A stretch of DNA of 62,172 nt, from the NCBI RefSeq assembly GCF_030382115.1, contig NZ_JAUDRJ010000003.1, forward strand, positions 2,508,005-2,570,176. The letters run 5' to 3'. The position numbers and the translations under genes are program-made. Each line of letters opens with the position of its first letter. Position 1 is the stretch's first letter. Source of the DNA: Nostoc sp. GT001 (GTDB lineage Bacteria; Cyanobacteriota; Cyanobacteriia; Cyanobacteriales; Nostocaceae). A model generated the notes under the pieces. The model was not told the DNA's origin, made no database searches, and was given only the letters and a program-made list of their open reading frames with translations. Positions 45,010 to 53,243 of the stretch are shown in pieces.

Positions 45010-45047
45010 ACTATAGATAGTGCTTTATTAAAAGTAAAAAGTCGTTT

Positions 45048-47201
45048 TTAGGTAATTGCTGACACTTTTGTTTCCATCAATTTAACAATGGCTGCAATTA
45101 ATGTTTCTGGGTTAAGAGGTTTGGATAAATGCATCTGAAACCCAGCTTCTAGGGCTTTTTCGTGGTCATTGTTTCTCGCAAAGGCAGTCAAGGCAATTGC
45201 TGGAATTTGTCCACCTTGTTCTAGTGTCCGAGTTCTCACTTCATGTATTAACATATAGCCATCCATATTGGGCATACTAATATCGCTTACCAACACATCT
45301 AGCTTGACCTCTGCTAAGGTTTGTAATGCTTCTTCAGCAGAAGATACTGCTATCACAAAAGCCCCATCTTGCTCTAATACAAAAGCAGCAAAATCTCGTG
45401 AATCAGTATCATCATCAACGACTAAAATCCTGATGCCATTCAGAGGTAAGGAGTTAGTAGCTAATAATGCAGGGTAATTTTGTCCATCCCTCAGCCTTAG
45501 ACTTTCATCTGGTATGAGCGGTAAGCTAACAGTAAATATTGCCCCTTTACCCTCACCGTGGCTATCTGCTTTGACGATGCCGCCATGCATTTCGATGATA
45601 TTACGCACAATTGCTAATCCCAGTCCCAATCCACCAAAATTTCTCGTAGAGGTGCTATCTGCTTGGCGGAAGTAATCAAACACGAATGGCAAAAAGTCAG
45701 CGCTAATTCCCTTACCCGTATCGCTAACGATTATTTGAGCATAACCATCAGTTTTCTGGAGTCGCACTTCTACCTTTCCCCCTCTGGGTGTAAATTTGAT
45801 TGCGTTAGAAAAGAGATTCCAGACGACTTGCTGCAAACGAATCGAGTCGCCCATAATTTGTCCCACACCCGGTTCAAATACTGTATTCACCTCAATCAAC
45901 TTTGTTTCTGCTGCTAACTGCATTGTCTGTAGTGCCGACAATACCGTAGACTTTAGATTAATCTTCGTGATATTCAGCGTCAATTTACCTTGTAAAATTC
46001 TGGAAATATCCAGCAAGTCCTCAATAAGTTGAACTTGTAAGGTAGCATTTCGCTCGATTGTAGCTAGGGCTTCAGATGTCTTTGTTTGGTCTAATCTGCG
46101 GGTTTGCAACAACTTTGACCAGCCGAGAATTGCGTTGAGTGGAGTGCGTAGTTCGTGAGAGAGGACGGCTAAAAATTCATCTTTAATTCGATTGGCTGTT
46201 TCTGCTTTCGCTCGTGCTACTTGTTCTAATTCCAGCAGGTGCGCTCGTTCTTCAAGTATTTGTTTTTGTTCGTGGATATCCGTACAGGTTCCAAACCACT
46301 TAACTACAAAACCTTGCTCATCTTTGAGTGGTAAACCTCTCGCTAGCTGCCAACGATAAGAGCCATCAGCCGCTCGTTTAAAGCGATATTCATTGTTATA
46401 TATAGTGCTATTTTTTACAGCATCAGCCCACACTTTATCAGCTCTTTGAACATCATCTGGATGCAATGCAGCCAACCAACCAGAACCCAAAGATTGCTCT
46501 AATGTTAGCCCAGTATATTCGCACCAATTTTGATTAAAATAATCGCATTCACCGTTAGGTTTAGTTGTCCATACAAGTTGAGGAATTGCCTCAGCCAAGT
46601 AACGGTAGCGTTCTTCGCTTTGCCGGAGAATTTCTAAGATGCGTTGGCGTTCAAGAATTTCTTGTTGTAATTGCTCGTTAGTCTGAGTAATTTCATTAGT
46701 GCGAACAGCAACCATTTCTTCGAGACGATTCTGGTATTTTCGCAGTTCATCCTCTACTCGTAAGCGTTCGGCTATTTGGGTTTGAAGTTCTTGATTTGCT
46801 TGTTCTAATTGAGTAGGGCTAGGAAGTGCTAGTGCTTGAGGAACTAAAGGCACAAGCTCTAATGCTGTAATTACAGATATTGTTGCAGTTACTGCTTTGA
46901 GAAACCCTGACACCCAATAGGTTGGATACCAAAGTGTCCAAATATCCATTAAATGATTAGTGCCGCAAGCTACAATAAATCCAATAAACAGCAAAAAAAT
47001 CCAATCAAAGGGCAAATCTTGTCGCTTGCGAACAAAGTAGAAGAGTGTAGCTGGAATTGAGTAATAAGCTAGTGCAATGAATGCGTCAGATAATATGTGT
47101 AGCCAAACTAAATTTGTTTGCCATAGATAGCAGTGCCCATGTGGAATAAATGATTCTGATGTAAAAAAGTTAGTCCACAATTCTGATATTATATTTGACA
47201 T
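45048..47201 (-). CDS. Ethylene-receptor-like hybrid histidine kinase
   Basis: The 717-residue protein starts with three transmembrane helices (about residues 31-56, 68-88 and 98-116) holding the ethylene-binding signature GFIVACGTNHLMDIWTL. Cys79 and His83 match the copper-binding Cys-x3-His of plant ETR1. A coiled coil (130-190), PAS domain (HPDDVQRADKVW, IHEQKQ), HisKA (AVLSHELRTPLNAILGW), ATPase (NLFSNAIKFTPRGG, DTGKGI, GLGLGLAIVR) and receiver (DVLVSDISMPNMDGYM) follow. All catalytic residues are intact. A similar receptor in Synechocystis (Slr1212) binds ethylene and affects phototaxis. No partner regulator is adjacent. Confidence 0.92.
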   Translation of the reverse strand: MSNIISELWTNFFTSESFIPHGHCYLWQTNLVWLHILSDAFIALAYYSIPATLFYFVRKRQDLPFDWIFLLFIGFIVACGTNHLMDIWTLWYPTYWVSGFLKAVTATISVITALELVPLVPQALALPSPTQLEQANQELQTQIAERLRVEDELRKYQNRLEEMVAVRTNEITQTNEQLQQEILERQRILEILRQSEERYRYLAEAIPQLVWTTKPNGECDYFNQNWCEYTGLTLEQSLGSGWLAALHPDDVQRADKVWADAVKNSTIYNNEYRFKRAADGSYRWQLARGLPLKDEQGFVVKWFGTCTDIHEQKQILEERAHLLELEQVARAKAETANRIKDEFLAVLSHELRTPLNAILGWSKLLQTRRLDQTKTSEALATIERNATLQVQLIEDLLDISRILQGKLTLNITKINLKSTVLSALQTMQLAAETKLIEVNTVFEPGVGQIMGDSIRLQQVVWNLFSNAIKFTPRGGKVEVRLQKTDGYAQIIVSDTGKGISADFLPFVFDYFRQADSTSTRNFGGLGLGLAIVRNIIEMHGGIVKADSHGEGKGAIFTVSLPLIPDESLRLRDGQNYPALLATNSLPLNGIRILVVDDDTDSRDFAAFVLEQDGAFVIAVSSAEEALQTLAEVKLDVLVSDISMPNMDGYMLIHEVRTRTLEQGGQIPAIALTAFARNNDHEKALEAGFQMHLSKPLNPETLIAAIVKLMETKVSAIT

Positions 47202-47737
47202 AAAGACTGGATTGTTTAATCTATAAAATCTATTACAAAATTTCTACCCTTACTAAATAATATTCTAGTACTAAAATATTACCGATCCAGTGTGTCTAAT
47301 TTCTGTACTGGTTAAGGAAACTACAATATATCTTTCCAAAACAAAAAGGCTGTTAGTATCATCACTGTTTTGCAAAAATAAATCGTTTCAAATTCCCAAT
47401 ATTCTCTTTTCTAAAGCCTAAATGAATTAATGGTGGCTATGGAGCTTGTAGCGCGTCCGATTGCAATTGTAAGGGCTGTGAAGAGATTGGTCAAACTTGC
47501 GGAAATTGTGGACATAATTATGACATATAGCAATCCGATTTGATTTCTGAAATTATTTGTGTAGGAAGGGAACAGAGAAGAAGGAATAAAATTGTACGGA
47601 GTTTTGTTCAAAAATCAAATAGGAGTCCGATACAATAGTAAGTTACCAAATAAAAACCATTCTCACCATAATGATGGGAATGGCAAAAAATTAGGAGACA
47701 CAACAGGAAAATTTAATCTCTGCAATTCTCATTAAAC
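47202..47737. other. Intergenic region with a cysteine-rich open segment
   Basis: It has no standard gene. The only notable item is the Cys-rich frame at 47426-47530. The rest is AT-rich spacer upstream of the kinase. Confidence 0.5.
47426..47530 (+). pseudogene. Cysteine-rich mini reading frame without a usual start codon
   Basis: Reading from ATT 47426 to TAG 47528-47530 gives GGYGACSASDCNCKGCEEIG then QTCGNCGHNYDI, with six Cys in 32 residues in a metal-site pattern (CxxxxCxC...C...CxxCGH). An in-frame TGA sits at 47423, and no ATG, GTG or TTG start is available. It may be a decayed zinc or metal-binding small protein, or one with an ATT start. The Cys order is unlikely by chance. Confidence 0.5.
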
Positions 47738-48211
47738 TTAAGATTCACTTGACTTAGCACTCATTTTATCTAATAGTTGAGTGATTTTTTTAGCTTTTTC
47801 AGGTTGGCGCTGTTTTTGTAATAAATCTTTAGCTTGTACCAGGTTAGTTTTAGCTTCTTCTTCTTGCTCTTGCTGCATGAGAATATTCGCCAGACGCAAG
47901 TAAGCATCAGGATTTTTCGGACTGCGGCGAATTACTTCTCGAAATAATTCTGTTGCTTCTTCTACTTGTCCTTGCTGGTTTAAAACATCTCCCAAAAACA
48001 AACGTACTACATCATTAGTAGAGTTGATGGAAATCACTTTGCGAAAAGCTGCTTCTGCACCTTGGTAATCTTTGGCTTGAGCAAGATTGATGCCTTTTTG
48101 AAACAAGTCTGAGGTGATCAAAGTTTTCCAAGCGAAATAGCCAAGGATTGACAGACTCAGAACAACTACAACAGCAGCGATAATCGAACTAGTGGGAAAG
48201 ATTTCTAGCAT
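47738..48211 (-). CDS. Membrane-anchored TPR protein
   Basis: The 157-residue protein has one N-terminal transmembrane helix (about residues 9-30, SIIAAVVVVLSLSILGYFAW). About three TPR units follow (GAEAAFRKVISINSTNDVVR, QVEEATELFREVIRRSPKNP, QQEQEEEAKTNLVQAKDL). It is 3 bp behind hpt on the same strand, so likely cotranscribed; a function with the phytyltransferase is not known. Confidence 0.8.
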   Translation of the reverse strand: MLEIFPTSSIIAAVVVVLSLSILGYFAWKTLITSDLFQKGINLAQAKDYQGAEAAFRKVISINSTNDVVRLFLGDVLNQQGQVEEATELFREVIRRSPKNPDAYLRLANILMQQEQEEEAKTNLVQAKDLLQKQRQPEKAKKITQLLDKMSAKSSES

Positions 48212-48214
48212 TGT

Positions 48215-49204
48215 CTAAGCCAAAAGACAGGCGATAGGAAAAATCAGATATTCCATAAAAAAGAGTTTCCAGATAAATTGGTAGAATTGAGCGATCGCAC
48301 TTTTCTCTTGTAAGTCTACCGTCAAACTCCGCAACCACAGCCAAGCCAACAGCCCCAAATGAGTAACTACTAGGAATATAGCGTTAACTGAGGCGACGTT
48401 CAGCACCCCAACCAGAATTATTCCCAGATAACAGGCAGTGATTACCCAAAGAGACAGATTGAACACGGCTTGGAGGCCAAGTTTGATGGTGAAAGTAGTA
48501 ATATTGTAGAGGCGATCGCCTTCCATATCTGGGATATCTTTAAAGATGGCGATCGCAAAGGTAAACACTAAAATAAATAACGTCAGCACCCACACCACAG
48601 GCGGAATTGTTTGGCTTTGTTGCAACGCCCAGCTGTAATGCAGATATAAACCTAAGTTAACAATCGTACCGCGCACCGAAAAAATACACAGCGCCGCCCA
48701 AATGGGAAACTGTTTTAAGCGAATTGGCGGTAAAGAATAAGCAGTACCAATGGCTAAACTAATTGCTACCATACCCAATAAAAACGGGCCAGTTAGCCAC
48801 GCTACAACCAGCGCCAAAATTCCAGTAGAAGCAACAATTAATTTCCCAGTTTGCTGAGAAAACTCACCAGAAGCTAGGGGTAAATGAGGCTTATTGATCT
48901 TGTCAATTTCTACATCTTCTAATTGATTCAGCCCCACAATATAAACATTGCCACACAGACAACCAATCCATGCACCAAAGACAGGGAGTAGCGAATACGT
49001 AGAGACGTGATGAATAGCGTTTGTAGAGATATGATTAATCGCGTCTCTACTTATAGCAATGGCAATTAAATATAAACCAAAAACACTCAGACTTGTACCA
49101 ATAATTGTGTGAGGGCGAGAGAATTTCCAGAATGCGTATAACCACTGGAAATATGATTGAACAGGTTTGCCTGGTAAAGGGCTGTTTTGAGAACTTTGGC
49201 TCAT
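48215..49204 (-). CDS. hpt: Homogentisate phytyltransferase
   Basis: This 329-residue UbiA-family membrane prenyltransferase joins phytyl diphosphate to homogentisate in tocopherol synthesis. It shows the first Asp motif VGLNQLEDVEIDKINKPHLP, the second motif FKDIPDMEGDRLYNITTF, and eight to nine helices. Residues 51-71 (SRDAINHISTNAIHHVSTYS) are not expected in the family and are encoded by two imperfect GTAGAGACGCGATTAATC-type repeats inserted in frame at about 48994-49050. They lie after the first helix and probably form a loop. A TPR gene follows 3 bp downstream. Confidence 0.93.
   Translation of the reverse strand: MSQSSQNSPLPGKPVQSYFQWLYAFWKFSRPHTIIGTSLSVFGLYLIAIAISRDAINHISTNAIHHVSTYSLLPVFGAWIGCLCGNVYIVGLNQLEDVEIDKINKPHLPLASGEFSQQTGKLIVASTGILALVVAWLTGPFLLGMVAISLAIGTAYSLPPIRLKQFPIWAALCIFSVRGTIVNLGLYLHYSWALQQSQTIPPVVWVLTLFILVFTFAIAIFKDIPDMEGDRLYNITTFTIKLGLQAVFNLSLWVITACYLGIILVGVLNVASVNAIFLVVTHLGLLAWLWLRSLTVDLQEKSAIAQFYQFIWKLFFMEYLIFPIACLLA
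48994..49050. repeat. AGACGCGATTAATC repeats inside hpt
   Basis: On the plus strand the pair reads GTAGAGACGTGATGAATAGC and GTAGAGATATGATTAATCGC followed by GTCTCTAC. The family occurs between genes at 14048, 40390 and 40464. Confidence 0.8.
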
Positions 49205-49484
49205 GAGTAGCTTAAATACAGTATTCTGCTTGGTTGTTAATCATTGTCACAGAATTTGGTCATTAGACTTCTTTCATGAATCAATAGACCTCTTACATAA
49301 ATCAAAAATAAGAAAGAACCCCACGCCAAAGCTACGTTTTGTCTCCCCTCGCCGCAAGCGGGGAGGGGTTGGGGTGTTGAAATTGGCTACCCTTCTCCTC
49401 CGTGCCCTCTGCGGTAGGCTGCGACAACCCGAAACCTCTACGTTATTCTAAACTTATAACTTCTTGCGCCAACTTAAATCAAGA

Positions 49485-49766
49485 ATGCGATTAATTTTAT
49501 ACAGTAAACCCGGCTGTCATTTATGTGAAGGCTTGCAAGAAAAGCTAGAACAAATCCAAAATCTCAGTTTCGAGTTGGAAATTAGGGATATTACGACTCG
49601 TGAAGATTGGTTTGCTGCGTATGAGTATGAAGTGCTGGTAATTTATTTATCGAACCACAGAGGCGCAGAGGACGCAGAGGGGAGTGAGAAATTATTGCCA
49701 CGTCCTTCTCCTCGTGCTAGCGTGCAGCAATTGGAGCAAATGTTGCGTAAATATTTAGCCAATTAG
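49485..49766 (+). CDS. Glutaredoxin-like thioredoxin-fold protein
   Basis: This 93-residue protein begins MRLILYSKPGCHLCEGLQEK, with a CxxC redox site (CHLC, residues 10-13). The family fold continues to the C-terminal helix. The end RPSPRASVQQLEQMLRK matches DUF836/glutaredoxin-family proteins. Codons for NHRGAEDAEGS are a CAGAGGCGCAGAGGACGC-type repeat inserted in frame before the last strand. The ATG at 49485 is preferred; TTG 49464 would add MRQLKSR. MurE follows on the same strand after 53 bp. Confidence 0.8.
   Translation: MRLILYSKPGCHLCEGLQEKLEQIQNLSFELEIRDITTREDWFAAYEYEVLVIYLSNHRGAEDAEGSEKLLPRPSPRASVQQLEQMLRKYLAN
49654..49685. repeat. ACAGAGGCGCAGAGGA repeat inside the glutaredoxin-like gene
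   Basis: A 9-base-period repeat, in frame, encodes HRGAEDAEGS. This type is otherwise common between genes in Nostoc-like genomes. Confidence 0.75.
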
Positions 49767-49819
49767 AAAAAAATAATGCAGAATAAGCGCAAGATCAAGA
49801 ATGTGACGAGGTTCACAAA

Positions 49820-51319
49820 ATGAAATTGCGGGAATTACTAACAGCGGTAGACAGTGTTGAGCAATTGCCTAGTTATCCAATGGAGGATGTGGAAGTTAGG
49901 GGTTTAAAGACGAATTCTCATGCTTGTCGTGTGGGAGATTTGTTTATTGGGATGCCAGGAACGCGGGTTGATGGTGGGGAATTTTGGCAAAGTGCGATCG
50001 CATCGGGGGCTGTAGCTGCGATCGTTTCTCCCGAAGCTGCACAAAAAAATCCTCCCACAAATCAGGCTGTGGTCATCAGTGCAAGTAATATTACTCAAGC
50101 TTGTGCGCAGATAGCCAGTGCTTTTTACGGTTATCCAGGGCGAAAACTCAAGTTGGTAGGCGTGACTGGTACAAATGGCAAAACTACAACTACTCATCTG
50201 ATTGAATTTATACTCAACAAAGCTAATCTAGCTACAGCTTTGATGGGAACTCTCTACACTCGTTGGGCAGGTTTTGAGCAAACTGCTGCCCACACTACGC
50301 CCTTTGCCGTGGAACTCCAACAGCAGCTAGCAGAGGCGGTAAAGGCTGGTAGTGAGTTCGGGGTGATGGAAGTAAGTTCTCACGCTTTGGCCCAAGGTAG
50401 AGTGTTGGGTTGTGAATTTGAGGTGGCAGTATTTAGTAATCTTACTCAAGACCATCTCGACTATCACAGCGATATGGAAGATTACTTTGCTGCCAAAGCG
50501 TTGTTGTTTAGCCCTGATTATCTTAAGGGACGGGCAATAATTAATGCTGATGATTCTTATGGGAAGCGGTTAATTTCCTCGTTAGATTCCCAACGGGTTT
50601 GGAGTTACAGCGTCAACGACAACAGCGCTGATTTATGGATGAGCGATTTAAGTTACCAGCCAAATGGTGTTAGTGGGACATTACACACACCAAAAGGTGA
50701 CGTGGCTTTTCGATCGCCCCTCATCGGACAATATAATTTAGAAAATCTTTTAGCAGCCGTAGGAGCAGTTTTGCACTTAGGGCTAGATTTGCAGTTAGTG
50801 GCAAATGCAATACCTGAGTTTCCTGGAGTTCCCGGACGGATGGAACGGGTACAGATTAGTAATGAGCAAGATATTAGCGTGATTGTCGATTATGCCCACA
50901 CGCCCGATAGCTTAGAAAATTTACTGAAAGCAGCACGTCCCTTTATACCTGGCAAAGTGATTTGTGTATTTGGTTGTGGAGGCGATCGCGATCGCACCAA
51001 GCGCCCAAAAATGGGTAAAATTGCTGCTGAGTTAGCTGATGTGGCAGTAGTGACATCAGATAATCCCCGGACTGAAGACCCAGAAAAGATTTTGCAAGAT
51101 ATTTTGGCGGGAATTGCTGATACAGTACAGCCAACAGTAATTTGCGATCGGGCGATCGCAATTCGTACCGCTATTTTACAAGCACAACCCGGTGATGGAG
51201 TATTGCTTGCTGGTAAAGGTCACGAAGACTACCAAATTCTCGGCACCGAAAAAATCCATTTTGACGACCGAGAACACGCCCGCGACGCTTTACAGCAAAG
51301 ACTTAACGTACAAGCTTAA
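49820..51319 (+). CDS. murE: UDP-MurNAc-L-Ala-D-Glu:meso-diaminopimelate ligase
   Basis: The 499-residue cytoplasmic ligase adds meso-diaminopimelate to the peptidoglycan precursor. It has the ATP loop KLVGVTGTNGKTTTTHLIEF, the carbamylated Lys region (HTTPFAVELQQQL), and the meso-DAP specificity motif DNPR in VVTSDNPRTEDPEK. Length and order are normal for MurE. No other mur gene is beside it. The spacer after it is a long CCCCTGC array. Confidence 0.96.
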   Translation: MKLRELLTAVDSVEQLPSYPMEDVEVRGLKTNSHACRVGDLFIGMPGTRVDGGEFWQSAIASGAVAAIVSPEAAQKNPPTNQAVVISASNITQACAQIASAFYGYPGRKLKLVGVTGTNGKTTTTHLIEFILNKANLATALMGTLYTRWAGFEQTAAHTTPFAVELQQQLAEAVKAGSEFGVMEVSSHALAQGRVLGCEFEVAVFSNLTQDHLDYHSDMEDYFAAKALLFSPDYLKGRAIINADDSYGKRLISSLDSQRVWSYSVNDNSADLWMSDLSYQPNGVSGTLHTPKGDVAFRSPLIGQYNLENLLAAVGAVLHLGLDLQLVANAIPEFPGVPGRMERVQISNEQDISVIVDYAHTPDSLENLLKAARPFIPGKVICVFGCGGDRDRTKRPKMGKIAAELADVAVVTSDNPRTEDPEKILQDILAGIADTVQPTVICDRAIAIRTAILQAQPGDGVLLAGKGHEDYQILGTEKIHFDDREHARDALQQRLNVQA

Positions 51320-51370
51320 TTTGGGCATTGGAAAAGGCAGAGGGGCAGAGGAGAAAAACTTCCTGCAACT

Positions 51371-51440
51371 TCTCCCCTGCTCCCCTGCTCCCCTGCCCCC
51401 CTGCCCCCCTGCCCCCCTGCCCCCCTGCCTCCCTGCTCCT
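51371..51440. repeat. CCCCTGC/CCCCTGCT array after murE
   Basis: About nine tandem units run from 51375 to 51438. The same units occur at 7429-7495, 41730 and 43430. It is a spacer array, not a CRISPR: the units touch and there are no unique spacers. Confidence 0.85.
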
Positions 51441-51561
51441 CGTGGGTAGACTTTTTTATAGTTAATATTTCTTTCCGTGGTAATTTTGTAAAAAATGCAC
51501 ACATAAAGGTGAAAATCGAAGACAGAATTATTTCTTGCTTCATCCTTTTTGTGCTTGACTC

Positions 51562-53055
51562 ATGAATGTTTCTTTGGCTAAGGATCTGTCTGTTTATCAA
51601 CTGGTTATGGGAGTGCAAGCGCCTCCTAAACCATTGTCCCTCAGTCCTGCTACTCTGCTATCACTGGTGAGAGCGCAAATTGACTTACTCATTGAGCAGC
51701 AAATTGCAGCCACTCTATGGGTGAAGCTACCACCAGATAAAATTTGGCAATCAGAATTAGCGCGTTATCAATCCTCGGTAGGTGCGTCTAGTCTCATTTA
51801 TACTTGCCAGATTGAGGAGAGTAGGAAAGGGGAAGCAGGGGGAGATGAGGGAGCAGAGGGAGACAAGGGAGAGGAAAAAGTAAATACCTCCTTGTCCCCC
51901 TTGTCCCCCTCATCCTCCTTGTCCCCCTATCACATTCCTGTTCACCTACCACCAGATAGCCAAATGCGACGGGAAAACTTTCTAATGGTGTTATCGCCAC
52001 AGTTTTGCAGTTTAATTTTGGCTCATCGACCACTTAAAAAACGCAAAAATCAGACATCGGGGAAGGTAAATACTAATAAAAACCAGCCATTGCTGATTAT
52101 AACTACTGTTGAGGGGAGAGTAATTCAGCAAGTATTAAATAGTATCCAACAAGCGATCGCACCAGAATCATCCTCAATTTTACCTGCTAGTTTTATTTGT
52201 CCAACCGTGCCCCAAGCGGCACTTATGAATCAACTGTTGGCAAAACAACTCCTTCGACAAGATGAAATTAATCGTCAAATCATCACAGTACGCACTAATA
52301 AGTTGGAGCAGCAAAATCAAGAACTGCATAACAAAGAGCAACTTAAAGATGAATACCTGAAAAATGTCTGTCAGGAACTGCGTATACCCTTGACGCACAT
52401 GAAAACAGCACTGTCGTTATTAAATTCCCCTAATCTTAAACCCCCACAACGACAACGTTATTTACAGATGTTAAATACTCAGTGCGATCAGCAAAACTCC
52501 CTGATTAATGGTTTCTTGGAACTGGTGCAGCTAGAACAAAATTTGGAGGGGACGACTTTGGAGTTGGTGCGTCTCTCAGATATAGTACCTGGAGTAGTCA
52601 GTACCTACCAACCTGTAGCCCAAGAAAAAGGAATTATGCTAGCCTACACCGTACCGACTGAACTCCCATCTGTTTGGTGCGTGAGTGGTAAGCTGAGGCA
52701 AATTGTGATTAATCTGCTGCACAACAGCCTTAAGTTTACCCCTAATGGAGGTCAAGTATGGGTGCGTGCCCGTAGTCAAGGCGATTATGTCCAATTAGAA
52801 TTCCGCGACACAGGTATCGGTATTGCCGAAAACGAAATTCCCAAAATCTTCGATCGCTTTTATCGCGTGCGTACAACAGCAACCGAAGATTATGGTGGTG
52901 CTGGGTTAGGGTTAACGATAGTACAGCAATTGCTGTTGCGCTGTGGTGGATCTATTTCTGTAAAAAGTAAATTATCTGAAGGTTCTACCTTTACAGTGCA
53001 ACTGGCAACTGCTGGTAATATGCCAAGAGCGATCGCTACAGAAAATGAGTTATGA
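51562..53055 (+). CDS. DICT-domain histidine kinase with Gln at the phospho-His position
   Basis: The 497-residue protein has an N-terminal DICT-type sensory domain (about residues 1-235), a coiled coil (236-262), a HisKA-like region and a full ATPase domain (NLLHNSLKFTPNGG, DTGIGI, IFDRFYRV, GGAGLGLTIVQQ). The H box reads YLKNVCQELRIPLTHMKTAL: Gln271 (codon 52372-52374) replaces the phosphorylated His. It therefore may not autophosphorylate in the usual way; a nearby His (THM) is an unproven substitute. Residues about 86-122 are a repeat-like insertion (RKGEAGGDEGAEGDKGEE, then SLSPLSPSSSLSP). The stop codon lies inside a GAGTTAT array. Confidence 0.88.
   Translation: MNVSLAKDLSVYQLVMGVQAPPKPLSLSPATLLSLVRAQIDLLIEQQIAATLWVKLPPDKIWQSELARYQSSVGASSLIYTCQIEESRKGEAGGDEGAEGDKGEEKVNTSLSPLSPSSSLSPYHIPVHLPPDSQMRRENFLMVLSPQFCSLILAHRPLKKRKNQTSGKVNTNKNQPLLIITTVEGRVIQQVLNSIQQAIAPESSSILPASFICPTVPQAALMNQLLAKQLLRQDEINRQIITVRTNKLEQQNQELHNKEQLKDEYLKNVCQELRIPLTHMKTALSLLNSPNLKPPQRQRYLQMLNTQCDQQNSLINGFLELVQLEQNLEGTTLELVRLSDIVPGVVSTYQPVAQEKGIMLAYTVPTELPSVWCVSGKLRQIVINLLHNSLKFTPNGGQVWVRARSQGDYVQLEFRDTGIGIAENEIPKIFDRFYRVRTTATEDYGGAGLGLTIVQQLLLRCGGSISVKSKLSEGSTFTVQLATAGNMPRAIATENEL
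51815..51930. repeat. Repeat-derived segment inside the DICT kinase
   Basis: GGGGAAGCAGGGGGAGATGA-type units turn into CCCCCTTGTCCCCC units, keeping the frame. The two halves are imperfect inverted repeats. Confidence 0.65.
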
Positions 53056-53115
53056 GTTATGAGTTATAAGTGATGAGTTAAAAATTCATAACTCATCACT
53101 CATAACTTATAACTC
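53047..53115. terminator. GAGTTAT array forming a long hairpin at the DICT kinase stop
   Basis: The arm at 53054-53080 pairs with 53089-53115 over 27 bp with two mismatches and an 8-base loop. The stop TGA at 53053-53055 is part of a GAGTTATGAGTTAT unit. No T-tract follows, so terminator function is a guess. Confidence 0.6.
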
Positions 53116-53243
53116 CTACAGTTATCTTGCCTAACCTGCTGCAAACTCAGTAAACTTCCGCTTATAAGGAGCATGAAAACCCAAAACAATATCTTGTTTT
53201 GGCACTCCAGCAGTTACAATTATTCATAACACCAAAAATTGGT

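Noticed and set aside
47411..47611. 66-codon minus-strand frame in the kinase leader
   Set aside because: Antisense to the Cys-rich frame; no start context or family.
51371..51440. Possible CRISPR array
   Set aside because: Units are 7-8 bp and directly adjacent with no spacers; this is a short tandem repeat.
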